Assembly (NCBI RefSeq): GCF_005222915.1
Contig: NZ_STFX01000038.1
Coordinates: 62,001-126,000 of the forward strand
Source of the DNA: Rhizobium sp. FKL33
GTDB taxonomy: Bacteria; Pseudomonadota; Alphaproteobacteria; Rhizobiales; Rhizobiaceae
Length of the DNA: 64,000 nt
Direction: 5' to 3'
The notes under the pieces were generated by a model that worked only from the letters and a program-made list of their open reading frames with translations, was not told the origin of the DNA and ran no database searches. Positions 9,183 to 18,045 of the stretch are shown here, piece after piece. Position numbers and translations under genes: made by a program. Within the stretch, counting starts at the first letter, position 1. Each line of letters begins with the position of its first letter.

Positions 9183-12171
9183 TGATGCGGCCTCCTTCCT
9201 TGTCATAGAACACGGCGTCGCAGACTTCGACGGCGACCACGCGGTCAGCCATCGGCACATACAGCGTCTGCCCCATCTTGGCGCGACCGTCGATAACAAC
9301 GGCCATGGCGATCGAGCGTTCGCAATTTTCCGACCAATAGGACGACGTCACATGGCCGAGCATGGTCATCGGCTTCGGCTGGTTGGGATCGGCGACGATC
9401 TGCGCGCCTTCCTCCAGCACCTCGCGCGGGTCCTTGGTCTTGAGACCGACCAGCTGCTTGCGGCCGCTGCGGACGAGATCCGGGCGCTTCAAGCCGCGAA
9501 TACCGACGAAATCGGTCTTCTTCTTGCCCACAGCCCAGGCGAGGCCGGCGTCATCGGGCGTCAGCGTGCCGTCCGTGTCCTGACCGACGATGATATAGCC
9601 CTTTTCGGCGCGCAACACGTGCATGGTTTCCGTGCCATAGGCGCAAGCGCCCATCGGCTCGGCGCCTTCCCAGATCGCTTCCCAGACGGCCTGGCCATAA
9701 TCGGCCGGCACGTTGATTTCGAAACCGAGTTCGCCCGCAAAGGTCATGCGGAAGAGACGGGTCGGCACGCCGGCGATCTTGCCTTCAGCGACGCTCATAT
9801 GCGGGAAGGCCTCGTTGGAAAGGTCGATGCCTTCGACGAGGGGCGCAATGATCTCGCGCGCCTTCGGGCCCTGTACGGCGATGACGGCCCACTGTTCGGT
9901 GGTCGAGGTCAGCCACACCTTGAGATGCGGGAATTCCGTCTGCAGATAGTCTTCCATGTGATGCATCACGCGCGGCGCGCCGCCCGTGGTGGTGGTGACA
10001 TGGAAACGATCCTCCGCCAGACGGCCGACGACGCCGTCGTCATAGACGAAGCCGTCCTCGCGCAGCATGATGCCGTAGCGGCAGCGGCCGGGCTTCAGCG
10101 TATCCCAGGAGTTGGTGTACATCAGGTTCATGAAGGCGGCGGCGTCGGGGCCGACCACTTCGATCTTGCCAAGCGTCGAGGCGTCGAACAGGCCTGCGAC
10201 CGAGCGCACCGTCTTGCATTCGCGATTGACGGCCTGATGCATGTCTTCGCCCGGACGCGCATAATACCAGGCGCGCTTCCAGTTGCCGACATTTTCGAAA
10301 TCCGCGCCCTGGGCTTCGTGCCAGGCATGGATCGGCGTCTTGCGGGCCGGGTCGAAATGCGGCCCGCGCGAATGGTTGATCAGCGTCCCGAAAGTGACCG
10401 GCGTATAGGGCGCGCGGAAGGTGGTGAGACCCACTTCCGGCATCGCCTTGCCGAGCGCTTCCGCTGCGATCGCCAGACCGTGGATATTGGAGGTCTTGCC
10501 CTGGTCGGTCGCCATGCCGTTTGTGGTGAAGCGCTTGACATGCTCGATCGAATGCATGCCTTCGCGAACGGCGAGACGGATATCCTTGGCGCAGACATCG
10601 TGCTGGAAATCGACGAATGCCTTGGCCGAGGTATCGTCAGGGCCGGCGCCTTCGGCGCTGCCCGCCATGCCGCCGGTCCATTCAAAGGCCTGGGTTGCGG
10701 CGATGGAGAGGGTGGACTTGCCCTCGGCTCCGGCGGCGCGGGCGAGCAACTCGCCGACGCCCAACGCCTCGTCGATCGTGGCCTGGATGCCGTTCGTGCC
10801 GTTGCAGGCGCCGACCGACATGCAGTCCTCGAGATAGGTTCCCGGCAGGAAGCGTTGGTTGTCCGCATCGAAGGCCAGCTTGCCGCGCGACTGCGAGAAG
10901 AGATGCACGGACGGCGTCCAGCCCGAGGACATGATCAGCGCGTCGACGGCGATCTTTTCGCCGCTCTTCTGGCCGCGGCGCGCCACGACCATGGCGGAGA
11001 CGCGCAACTTGCCCTTGGTGGTCAGCACCGCATGCCCGGTCAGCACATTGATGCCCATCGAACGCGCTTTTGCGAGCACCGCTTCGCCGGGCTTGTCGCG
11101 GCTGTCGACGATCACGGGAATCTCGACGCCGGCGGCCTTGAGGTCGAAAGCGGCTTCATAGGCGGAATCATGGGCGGTGTAGACGCCGACCTTGGCGCCG
11201 ACGGCCACGCCGTAATGATTGAGATATGTCCGGGCCGCCGACGCCAGCATCACGCCGGGACGGTCATTGCCGTCGAACACCATGTGGCGCTCAATCGCGC
11301 CGGTGGCGATGACCACGCGCTTGGCGCGGACCTGCCACAGACGCTCGCGCGGCAGATGCGGCGCGGGCTTTGCCATGTGGTCGGTGACGCGCTCGGCGAG
11401 ACCGATGAAATTGTGCTCATAATAACCGAACACGGTGGTGCGCGGCAGCACGGTCACATTCGGCAGGGCCTTGAGCCTGGCGATCGTCTTCTGCGCCCAG
11501 ACGTAGCCGTCCTGGCCATCGATGGTGACGTTGGTGTCGAAATGCAGGGCGCCGCCGAATTCGGCGCGCTCGTCGGCGATGATCACGCTCGCGCCGGTTT
11601 CAGCTGCTGCAAGCGCTGCGGCGATGCCGGCCGCGCCGCCACCCGCCACCAGCACGTCGCAATGGGCGAAGCGGTTGGCGTAGTGATCGGGGTCGTCCTG
11701 CGTCGGCGACACGCCGAGGCCGGCGGCCTTGCGGATCTGCGGCTCGTAAAGCTTGTGCCAGGCGGCCTTCGGCCACATGAAGGTCTTGTAATAGAAGCCG
11801 GCTGCGAAGAAGGGCGCGAACAGGTTGTTGATGCCGCCGATGTCGAAGGCGAGCGACGGCCAGCGGTTCTGCGACGACACGGTTAGGCCGTCATAGAGCT
11901 CCTGCATAGTGGCGCGCACGTTGGGCGTCTTGCGGCTCGGATCGCGCGACACGTCCATCAGCGCATTGGGCTCTTCCGGACCGGCGGTCAGGATGCCGCG
12001 CGGGCGGTGATACTTGAACGACCGGCCGGCGAGATGAATGCCGTTGGCGAGCAGCGCCGAAGCGACGGTGTCGCCTTCGAGACCAGTCAGGATGCGGCCG
12101 TCATAGGTGAAACGGGCGGTCTTGGCGGGGGTCAGGCGGCCCTTGCCTGCGATACGGTTTGCTCCGCTCAT
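9175..12171 (-). CDS. soxA: Sarcosine oxidase alpha subunit
   Basis: Large subunit of 998 residues. An N-terminal ferredoxin-like domain (FTYDGRILTGLEGDTVASALLANG) is followed by a dinucleotide-binding domain with GGGAAGIAAALAAAETGASV and a second nucleotide-binding half. The C-terminal 380 residues are an aminomethyltransferase (GcvT-like) domain that binds tetrahydrofolate. It carries NAD+ and takes electrons from the flavin in SoxB. Its start overlaps the soxD stop by four bases (ATGA). The length and domain order match the family exactly. Confidence 0.96.
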   Translation of the reverse strand: MSGANRIAGKGRLTPAKTARFTYDGRILTGLEGDTVASALLANGIHLAGRSFKYHRPRGILTAGPEEPNALMDVSRDPSRKTPNVRATMQELYDGLTVSSQNRWPSLAFDIGGINNLFAPFFAAGFYYKTFMWPKAAWHKLYEPQIRKAAGLGVSPTQDDPDHYANRFAHCDVLVAGGGAAGIAAALAAAETGASVIIADERAEFGGALHFDTNVTIDGQDGYVWAQKTIARLKALPNVTVLPRTTVFGYYEHNFIGLAERVTDHMAKPAPHLPRERLWQVRAKRVVIATGAIERHMVFDGNDRPGVMLASAARTYLNHYGVAVGAKVGVYTAHDSAYEAAFDLKAAGVEIPVIVDSRDKPGEAVLAKARSMGINVLTGHAVLTTKGKLRVSAMVVARRGQKSGEKIAVDALIMSSGWTPSVHLFSQSRGKLAFDADNQRFLPGTYLEDCMSVGACNGTNGIQATIDEALGVGELLARAAGAEGKSTLSIAATQAFEWTGGMAGSAEGAGPDDTSAKAFVDFQHDVCAKDIRLAVREGMHSIEHVKRFTTNGMATDQGKTSNIHGLAIAAEALGKAMPEVGLTTFRAPYTPVTFGTLINHSRGPHFDPARKTPIHAWHEAQGADFENVGNWKRAWYYARPGEDMHQAVNRECKTVRSVAGLFDASTLGKIEVVGPDAAAFMNLMYTNSWDTLKPGRCRYGIMLREDGFVYDDGVVGRLAEDRFHVTTTTGGAPRVMHHMEDYLQTEFPHLKVWLTSTTEQWAVIAVQGPKAREIIAPLVEGIDLSNEAFPHMSVAEGKIAGVPTRLFRMTFAGELGFEINVPADYGQAVWEAIWEGAEPMGACAYGTETMHVLRAEKGYIIVGQDTDGTLTPDDAGLAWAVGKKKTDFVGIRGLKRPDLVRSGRKQLVGLKTKDPREVLEEGAQIVADPNQPKPMTMLGHVTSSYWSENCERSIAMAVVIDGRAKMGQTLYVPMADRVVAVEVCDAVFYDKEGGRING

Positions 12172-12488
12172 TTCTGGCCTCCAATGCCGGCGAGTTTGGC
12201 CTGGACGGTCGCCTCGTCAGGACGCGGCTCTTCCTGCCGGTAGGTCATGACGAATCGATCGCTGACGGTGTGGCGAATGGCGCGGAAGAAGCGCCCGCAG
12301 CCATGGATATGGCGCCAGCGCTCGTAGATCAGGCCTTTCGGATTGTCGCGCATGAAGAAATACTCGGCGAATTCCTCGTCCGAAATTTCGGTGATGTTCT
12401 GCGCACGGTCGATATGGGCGTCGCCCACGCCGCGGAACTCGAGTTCCGAACGGTCTTCGTTGCAATAGGGGCAGTGGATGAGAAACAT
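12168..12488 (-). CDS. soxD: Sarcosine oxidase delta subunit
   Basis: A 106-residue zinc-binding subunit of heterotetrameric sarcosine oxidase. The N-terminal CPYC knuckle together with the later HIHGCGRFF segment supplies Cys and His ligands, as known for SoxD. It overlaps soxA by ATGA and follows soxB by 17 bases, so it is translated as part of the soxBDAG message. Confidence 0.95.
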   Translation of the reverse strand: MFLIHCPYCNEDRSELEFRGVGDAHIDRAQNITEISDEEFAEYFFMRDNPKGLIYERWRHIHGCGRFFRAIRHTVSDRFVMTYRQEEPRPDEATVQAKLAGIGGQK

Positions 12489-12505
12489 GGTCTTGACCTA
12501 ACCTG

Positions 12506-13759
12506 TCAATGCGCAACGGCGGCGGCGGCGGCTTCGTCGACCAGGCGTCCGGAGCGGAAGCGGTCGAGCGTCAGGCCGGCGGCGAGCTTGTGCGGTTCGT
12601 CGCGCGCGATGAGATGGGCGAAGAGATGGGCCGAGCCCGGCGTGGCCTTGAAGCCGCCGGTTCCCCAGCCGCAATTCACATAAAGGCCCTTGACCGGTGT
12701 CTTGGACTGGATCGCCGAACGGTCGGGTGTGTTGTCGGTGATGCCGCCCCACTGGCGCATCATCTTCACGCGCCGGAAGATCGGGAAGATTTCGCAGATG
12801 GCGTCGAGCGTATGCGTGATGATCTGCAGACCGCCGGTCTGCGAATAGGACACATACTGGTCGGTGCCGGCGCCGATCACCAGTTCGCCCTTGTCGGACT
12901 GCGAGATATAGGCGTGAACCGTGTTCGACATCACCACGCAGGGGAAGATCGGCTTCATCGGTTCGGACACCAGCGCCTGCAGCGGGTTGGAATGCAGCGG
13001 CACGCGGACATCGGCCATGGACATGATCGCCGTGTTGTGGCCCGAGGCCGACACGCCGATCTTCTTGGCGCCGATAAAGCCGCGCGAGGTCTCGACGCCG
13101 ATCACGGCGCCATCGGGTCCGCGGCGGATGCCGGTGACTTCGGTGTTCTGGATCACATGCACGCCGCGATCGGTGGCGGCGCGGGCGTAACCCCAGGCGA
13201 CAGCGTCATGGCGGGCCGTGCCGCCGCGACGCTGCAGCGCTGCGCCATTGATCGGGTAGCGGGCGGAAGCGGCGATATCGAGCGGCGGGCAATAATCCTT
13301 GGCCTGCTCGGGCGTCAGCCACTCATTGTCGATGCCGTAGAGACGGTTGGCGTGGACATGGCGCATGAAGGTCTGCTTGTCATGCACCGTATGCGACAGC
13401 ATCATCACGCCGCGCGGCGAATACATGACGTTGTAGTTCAGCTCCTGGGACAGGTTCTCCCACATCTTGAGCGAATGCTCATAGATGTCCATGCTCTCTT
13501 CATAGAGATAGTTGGAGCGAATGATGGTGGTGTTGCGGCCGGTGTTGCCGCCGCCGAGCCAGCCCTTCTCGATCACCGCGACATTGGTGATTCCATGCTC
13601 CTTGGCGAGATAGAAGGCCGCGCCGAGGCCATGACCGCCGCCGCCGATGATGATGACATCATATTCCTTTTTCGGCTCGGGCGACGTCCATTGCTTTTCC
13701 CAGCCCGTGTGCCCGCGAAGGGCCTCGCGGGCGACGGCGAAAACAGAATATTTGCGCAT
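12506..13759 (-). CDS. soxB: Sarcosine oxidase beta subunit
   Basis: FAD- and FMN-containing catalytic subunit. A Rossmann motif DVIIIGGGGHGLGAAFYLAK sits near residue 35, and the MRQWGGITDNTPDRSAI motif near the C-terminus is typical of SoxB and related amine oxidases. ATG 13759 gives 417 residues, the usual family length, and starts at the conserved RKYSVFAVAREAL. First gene of soxBDAG. The 296 bases between it and rpsU hold the divergent promoters; I see no glycine riboswitch or other named RNA there. Confidence 0.95.
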   Translation of the reverse strand: MRKYSVFAVAREALRGHTGWEKQWTSPEPKKEYDVIIIGGGGHGLGAAFYLAKEHGITNVAVIEKGWLGGGNTGRNTTIIRSNYLYEESMDIYEHSLKMWENLSQELNYNVMYSPRGVMMLSHTVHDKQTFMRHVHANRLYGIDNEWLTPEQAKDYCPPLDIAASARYPINGAALQRRGGTARHDAVAWGYARAATDRGVHVIQNTEVTGIRRGPDGAVIGVETSRGFIGAKKIGVSASGHNTAIMSMADVRVPLHSNPLQALVSEPMKPIFPCVVMSNTVHAYISQSDKGELVIGAGTDQYVSYSQTGGLQIITHTLDAICEIFPIFRRVKMMRQWGGITDNTPDRSAIQSKTPVKGLYVNCGWGTGGFKATPGSAHLFAHLIARDEPHKLAAGLTLDRFRSGRLVDEAAAAAVAH

Positions 13760-14055
13760 CGCGAATTTGCTCCAGATACCGGCGTCAGCAGCCTTGATGA
13801 GCCTGAGGAAATCGCAAAAAAGATGTTCTGACAACGTCCATTTTGCGACGCAGTCGGGCGGGTCTCCGCCAAAGCTGCGACACGCTGTATAACCGGCGCA
13901 TGCGGTTCAAAATATGACGCGAACCACTGGACTTGCCGCGTTCGATCTGGTAGGTGCTTGCCTCAATCGCTTGGCCAGCCGGCCCAGCGAATTTATTTTG
14001 CTTGCTCCGCAGCCGACAAGGCCGGACTCAACTCGAGATAAGGAACGGGATTAAC

Positions 14056-14283
14056 GTGCAGGTACTGGTTCGCGACAACAATGTTGATCAGGCTCTCCGC
14101 GCTCTGAAAAAGAAGATGCAGCGCGAAGGCATTTTTCGTGAAATGAAGATGCGCGACTACTACGAAAAGCCGTCGCAGAAGCGCGCTCGCGAAAAGGCCG
14201 AGGCTGTTCGTCGCGTCCGCAAGCTGGCTCGCAAGCGCGCCCAGCGCGAAGGCCTCGTGACGGGTCGCGCTGCTGCGCGCTAA
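14056..14283 (+). CDS. rpsU: 30S ribosomal protein S21
   Basis: Component of the small ribosomal subunit near the anti-Shine-Dalgarno end of 16S rRNA. The 75 residues have the family signature [20 protein letters not shown] and an arginine/lysine-rich C-terminus. GTG 14056 is the start, with AAGGA about ten bases upstream; the longer ATG-led frame from 13954 has no family similarity. A strong terminator follows 35 bases after the stop, so the gene is monocistronic. Confidence 0.97.
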   Translation: MQVLVRDNNVDQALRALKKKMQREGIFREMKMRDYYEKPSQKRAREKAEAVRRVRKLARKRAQREGLVTGRAAAR

Positions 14284-14317
14284 TCCGCCGTCGTCTTGAC
14301 GAAATTCGATGCTGTCT

Positions 14318-14350
14318 GGCGGGGGCGATATGATTCGCCGCCGCCTTTTT
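14318..14350 (+). terminator. Rho-independent terminator of rpsU
   Basis: Stem GGCGG-G-GGCGA pairs with TCGCC-G-CCGCC (10 bp with one G-G mismatch, loop TATGAT), directly followed by TTTTT at 14346-14350. Confidence 0.85.
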
Positions 14351-14390
14351 ACTTGTCCCCTGCTCCGGCAGCTTGCGCGAAGAACCGATC

Positions 14391-15278
14391 ATGCTCCGAC
14401 ACAATAGCCTCGCCACTTCCCTCCTCGCACAGGCCGGCGGCCTGGGTCGAAAGGTCCGTATCGGCCTGGCCATGACGGGGCTGTCGCTGGCGCTCGCCGC
14501 CTGCAACACCACCGATACGACGGATACGATCCGCATCAACAAGGCGCAGGGCGGCGAAGAGAACATCGCCTCGCTGACCGCCGTGATCGACAGCAATCCG
14601 CAGGATCCCGAAGGTTACAACACCCGCGGTTCGGCTTACGGCCGCGCCGGCGAGTTCAAGCGCGCGCTGTCGGATTTCAATCAGGCTCTCACGCTCAACC
14701 CGCGTTTCTTTCAGGCCTACGCCAATCGCGGTCTGATCTACCGCAATATGGGCCAGCCGGAAGCGGCGCTGGCCGATTACAACATGGCGCTGAAGCTCAA
14801 CCCGCGCTACGACGTCGCCTTCATTGGCCGCGGCAATGTCTACCGCCAGGCCGGGCAGCTCGACGCGGCGATGAACGATTACAACCAGGCGATCGGGCTC
14901 GACACCACCGATCCGCGCGCCTATCACAATCGCGGCCTGATCTATCAGAAGCGCGGCAATCACGCCAAAGCGATCGAAGACTTCTCGACCGCCATCTCGC
15001 TGTCGCCGAGTTCCGCCGAACCGTATAACGGCCGCGGCATCTCCTACGTGGCGATGAACGACGACGACAACGCCTTTGCAGACTTCAATCACGCCATCGA
15101 ACTCGACGGATCGCTCGCCGAATCCTGGGCGAACCAGGCGCTGATCTACGAGCGCAAGGGCGACATGCGCCGCGCCTATAAATCCTACGCTCACGCCCTG
15201 TCGCTCGACCTGAAATATCAGCCCGCCCGAGACGGCGTCGCGAGAACGCGCGCAGCGACGGGCATGCCCGCGCAGTGA
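14391..15278 (+). CDS. TPR-repeat lipoprotein (NlpI-like)
   Basis: A 295-residue envelope protein. The N-terminus has a basic region, a hydrophobic stretch and the lipobox LALAAC, so it is probably lipidated and anchored to a membrane facing the periplasm. From about residue 60 there are six consecutive TPR units (for example AYANRGLIYRNMGQPEAALADYN), which make a protein-binding solenoid. Such alphaproteobacterial proteins resemble NlpI, which regulates cell-wall hydrolases, but the partner is unknown here. ATG 14391 gives the normal signal sequence; an alternative TTG lies six codons earlier. Confidence 0.85.
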   Translation: MLRHNSLATSLLAQAGGLGRKVRIGLAMTGLSLALAACNTTDTTDTIRINKAQGGEENIASLTAVIDSNPQDPEGYNTRGSAYGRAGEFKRALSDFNQALTLNPRFFQAYANRGLIYRNMGQPEAALADYNMALKLNPRYDVAFIGRGNVYRQAGQLDAAMNDYNQAIGLDTTDPRAYHNRGLIYQKRGNHAKAIEDFSTAISLSPSSAEPYNGRGISYVAMNDDDNAFADFNHAIELDGSLAESWANQALIYERKGDMRRAYKSYAHALSLDLKYQPARDGVARTRAATGMPAQ

Positions 15279-15286
15279 TCGAATGA

Positions 15287-15308
15287 GGCCGCCGCGAGCG
15301 GCCTTTTT
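15287..15308 (+). terminator. Rho-independent terminator of the TPR lipoprotein gene
   Basis: GGCCGC (15287-15292), loop CGCGA, GCGGCC (15298-15303), then TTTTT. It starts nine bases after the stop codon. Confidence 0.9.
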
Positions 15309-15337
15309 CATGCAGGCCCGTTCGAAGGAGGATCGGC

Positions 15338-16249
15338 GTGGCTGACAGCGTTGTCCAGACGCAACACCGACGGCTCTCGGCCGATCAGAGTTGCGCCGTC
15401 CATATCTTCGACGCCGATCGCGGCCAGACGACCGAAGTTTACCGCACCCGGAATCTCCTCCTGGAAGCGCCCAACTGGCCTTGGCCGGACCGGCTGCTTC
15501 TCAACGGCGACGGGCTGCTCTGGACGCTCGATCTCGACGGTGGAGAACTTCTACAACTCGACACTCCCGGTCTGCCCTTCGTCAACAATGATCACGTGCC
15601 AGCGCCGGACGGCGATACGGTTTACGTGTCCTGCTACGACTGGCGCATCTACGGCCTGTCGCTCTCCACCGGACGTTTCTGGCCCGTGAGCCGTCCCGAT
15701 CCAGACAGGCCGCTCCGGCATTTCCTGCATGGCGTCAGCCCTGATGGGACCGAACTCGCCTTTGTCGGCGTTGCGCCCGGACCGCATGGCCCCTGGGGCG
15801 CCGCCAATATCTACGCCATGAATGCCGACGGCGGCGATTTGCGACAGCTGACCTATGGCGACAAGCCGGCCGACGGATGCGAATATTCTCCCGACGGCGA
15901 CTGGATTTTTTTCAACACCGAGCGCTTCAGCGCCATGCCGGGCCATGCGCAGATCGCGCGGATGAGGCGGGACGGTTCGGCGCTTGAGCAGCTGACCTTC
16001 AACTCCCGGGTCAACTGGTTTCCCCATCTCGCGCCCAGAGGCGACCTCGCCTGCTACCTCTCCTATCCCGAAGGAACCCGAGGCCATCCGGAGAACCGTC
16101 CTGTCGAGTTGCGCCTCGTGCGCAAGGGCGACTGGGCGGCTCCGGAAACAGTCGCGAAGATCTTCGGCGGTCAAGGCACGATCAACGTCAACAGCTGGTC
16201 GACGGATGGCCGGCGCTTCGCCTTCGTTTCCTATCCCATGGAAAGCTAG
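15338..16249 (+). CDS. TolB-like beta-propeller (PD40) protein
   Basis: A 303-residue protein made of WD40-like PD40 repeats, for example HGVSPDGTELAFVG, INVNSWSTDGRRFAFVS and GCEYSPDGDWIFFNTE, the pattern seen in TolB. There is no signal peptide, so unlike TolB it is probably cytosolic. GTG 15338 has AAGGAGG seven bases before it. Related stand-alone propellers are often annotated as biopolymer transporter Tol, but nothing here supports transport. It lies upstream of an amine-oxidase-type flavoprotein and may be co-transcribed with it. Confidence 0.75.
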   Translation: MADSVVQTQHRRLSADQSCAVHIFDADRGQTTEVYRTRNLLLEAPNWPWPDRLLLNGDGLLWTLDLDGGELLQLDTPGLPFVNNDHVPAPDGDTVYVSCYDWRIYGLSLSTGRFWPVSRPDPDRPLRHFLHGVSPDGTELAFVGVAPGPHGPWGAANIYAMNADGGDLRQLTYGDKPADGCEYSPDGDWIFFNTERFSAMPGHAQIARMRRDGSALEQLTFNSRVNWFPHLAPRGDLACYLSYPEGTRGHPENRPVELRLVRKGDWAAPETVAKIFGGQGTINVNSWSTDGRRFAFVSYPMES

Positions 16250-16304
16250 ACCTTCCCTTCTCCTCCTCCGGCGATAAGTTGGCGGCGCAACAGAGGGAAT
16301 CGGG

Positions 16305-17372
16305 ATGTCGGGCAAACAGATCATCGTCATCGGCGGCGGCGTCATCGGAGCCTCCATCGCCTGGCATCTCGCCAAGGCGGGCGCGCGGGTCACGGTGTTC
16401 TGCGGCGAGCCCGGCGGCGTCGCCACGCCCAATTCCTTCGCCTGGATCAACGCCAATTGGGGCAATCCCGAACCCTATTTCCGTCTGCGCATCACGGCCA
16501 TGACCGGTTGGCGCAGGCTTGCCGCCGCCGTGCCCGGCGTTGCCCCCGAATGGTGCGGCTCGATCTGCTACGTCCTGCCCCCGGAAGAGCTCGAAAAATT
16601 TGCGGTGGAACAGACCGGCTGGGGATACGGCGTTAAGCGAATCCTGCGTGAGGAAGTCCAGCGGATTGAGCCGGCGATCAAGCACGCTCCGGAATGGGCG
16701 CTCAAGATCGATGAAGAAGGCATGGTGGAGCCCCGCCCCGTGGCGCTTGCGCTGCTGGCGGATGCCGAACGGCTCGGCGCGAAGATCCGCACGGGCGTCG
16801 AGATTTCCGCGCTCGCTTTGCGCGATAGGCGGGTCGTCGGCGTCGTGACAGAGGAAGGCGTGACGGAAGCCGACGAGATTATCCTCGCTGCCGGCGCGGC
16901 AACGGCCGATCTGGCCGCCACCGCAGGCGTCCGGATTCCGATGAGCGCCTCGCCCGGCCTGATCATCGACACCAAACCCGCGCCACCCATGCTCGAGCAT
17001 ATCGTCGTCGCGCCGCAAATGGAGATGCGACAGGCGCCGGACGGCCGCATCATCGCCTCCACCTCCTTCAACGGCACGGACCCCGGCGCAGATCCCGCCG
17101 CCACCGCCAGGCGCGTGTTCGACGACATGTGCTCGCGCCTCGTCGGTGGCGAACAGCTGGAACTCGAAGGCTACCGGATCGGCTATCGCCCGATCCCGGA
17201 GGATGGTTTCTCGATCGTTGGCCGCGCCGACGGGGTTGAAGGTCTATACGTCGCTGTCACCCATTCCGGCATCACGCTCGCCCCCGCGCTCGGTGAATTC
17301 GCGGCGAAGGAAGTGTTGGACGGAATATCCGAACCGCTGCTGGCTTCCTACCGCCTGTCGCGCTTTTCGTGA
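16305..17372 (+). CDS. FAD-dependent oxidoreductase of the D-amino-acid oxidase (DAO) family
   Basis: A 355-residue cytosolic flavoenzyme. The dinucleotide-binding motif GGGVIGASIAWHLAKAGARV lies at residues 10-29, and the C-terminal VTHSGITLAPALGE is the second FAD-contact motif of the DAO/glycine oxidase family. It would oxidise an amine or amino acid; the substrate is not readable from sequence. Family relatives include glycine oxidase ThiO and SoxB-like enzymes. The gene ends one base before the convergent brnA stop. Confidence 0.85.
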   Translation: MSGKQIIVIGGGVIGASIAWHLAKAGARVTVFCGEPGGVATPNSFAWINANWGNPEPYFRLRITAMTGWRRLAAAVPGVAPEWCGSICYVLPPEELEKFAVEQTGWGYGVKRILREEVQRIEPAIKHAPEWALKIDEEGMVEPRPVALALLADAERLGAKIRTGVEISALALRDRRVVGVVTEEGVTEADEIILAAGAATADLAATAGVRIPMSASPGLIIDTKPAPPMLEHIVVAPQMEMRQAPDGRIIASTSFNGTDPGADPAATARRVFDDMCSRLVGGEQLELEGYRIGYRPIPEDGFSIVGRADGVEGLYVAVTHSGITLAPALGEFAAKEVLDGISEPLLASYRLSRFS

Positions 17373-17678
17373 TCAGAGACCGAGCGCCTTGCGGAGATCC
17401 GCATTCATGCGGCTCTGCCATCCCCTGCCGCCCGCCTTGTAGCGCGCCACGACATCGGCATCGAGCCTCAACGTCACCTGCTTCTTGGGGTTTTCGGACA
17501 CCGGACGCCCCCGGCTGCGCTCGATCTCTGCGGCGAGTTCCGGAAACACCTCGCGGAACGGCCGCGCCAGCTTGAAATCTTCTTCCGTCCATTCGGGATT
17601 GTCGGACACCTCTTCCCAGATTTCCCGCGGGAAACCGTTGATCATGTCATCAGCGAGAGCTTTCTTGCCGTCACTCAT
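17373..17678 (-). CDS. brnA: BrnA-type antitoxin
   Basis: A 101-residue DNA-binding antitoxin. The C-terminal ribbon-helix-helix segment KKQVTLRLDADVVARYKAGG, followed by GWQSRMNADLRKALG, is the diagnostic BrnA motif. ATG 17678 overlaps the brnT stop by eight bases, the usual toxin-first BrnT-BrnA order. BrnA neutralises BrnT and represses the operon; the palindrome at the brnT start is the likely binding site. Confidence 0.92.
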   Translation of the reverse strand: MSDGKKALADDMINGFPREIWEEVSDNPEWTEEDFKLARPFREVFPELAAEIERSRGRPVSENPKKQVTLRLDADVVARYKAGGRGWQSRMNADLRKALGL

Positions 17679-17922
17679 CAAGCAGTCTCCTTTCACGCAA
17701 GCTGGCCGGACGCATGGAAATCACCGAGATGCCCTCACGCCCGAGATAAGCGAAGATGACCGCCACTGACCCATCTTCCAGACGCCCGATCGCCCTGTGA
17801 CGACCGTGTTTCGCCGGCCGGATCACAGCAGTGAGGAAAAAACCTACATCCAACCCGGCGAAATCAAAACCGTGCTTGCGCAAATTCGCCTGCCGCTTCA
17901 CCTCGTCCCAAACGATCTTCAT
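17671..17922 (-). CDS. brnT: BrnT-type ribonuclease toxin
   Basis: An 83-residue RelE-fold toxin of the BrnT family. The typical WDEVKRQANLRKHGFDF start and the C-terminal ISVISMRPASLRERRL are both seen. When free it cleaves RNA and halts growth. There is no Shine-Dalgarno sequence before the ATG. The 14-bp palindrome AATGTA-AC-TACATT begins three bases upstream, so the message may be leaderless or its start buried in the operator. Confidence 0.92.
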   Translation of the reverse strand: MKIVWDEVKRQANLRKHGFDFAGLDVGFFLTAVIRPAKHGRHRAIGRLEDGSVAVIFAYLGREGISVISMRPASLRERRLLDE

Positions 17923-17924
17923 TT

Positions 17925-17938
17925 AATGTAACTACATT
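17925..17938. promoter_or_regulatory. Putative BrnA operator at the brnT start
   Basis: Perfect inverted repeat AATGTA-AC-TACATT, flanked by two direct copies of CATTTAATG (17920-17928 and 17935-17943). Its position at the first codon of brnT fits autorepression by a ribbon-helix-helix dimer. Confidence 0.65.
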
Positions 17939-17993
17939 TAATGACGAAAACAAGCGTATCGATGCTATCGGGATCGCGCAAAACGTGCAAATG

Positions 17994-18023
17994 AAAAACC
18001 CCGCCGTTGCGGGCGGGGTTTTG
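17994..18023 (-). terminator. Terminator downstream of pntB (may act on both strands)
   Basis: CCCCGCC (17999-18005), loop of six, GGCGGGG (18012-18018). On the minus strand it ends in TTTTT, on the plus strand in TTTT. It starts about 25 bases beyond the pntB stop. Confidence 0.9.
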
Positions 18024-18045
18024 AGCAAACCGCGATGTCGGAACG

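Noticed and set aside
8746-11886. 1046-codon open frame opposite soxA and soxG
   Set aside because: It is the antisense shadow of strongly coding GC-rich genes; the translation is rich in His, Arg, Asp and Gly with no known domain.
13760-14055. Glycine or other riboswitch upstream of soxB
   Set aside because: No tandem glycine-aptamer motifs or other known riboswitch core could be found in the gap.
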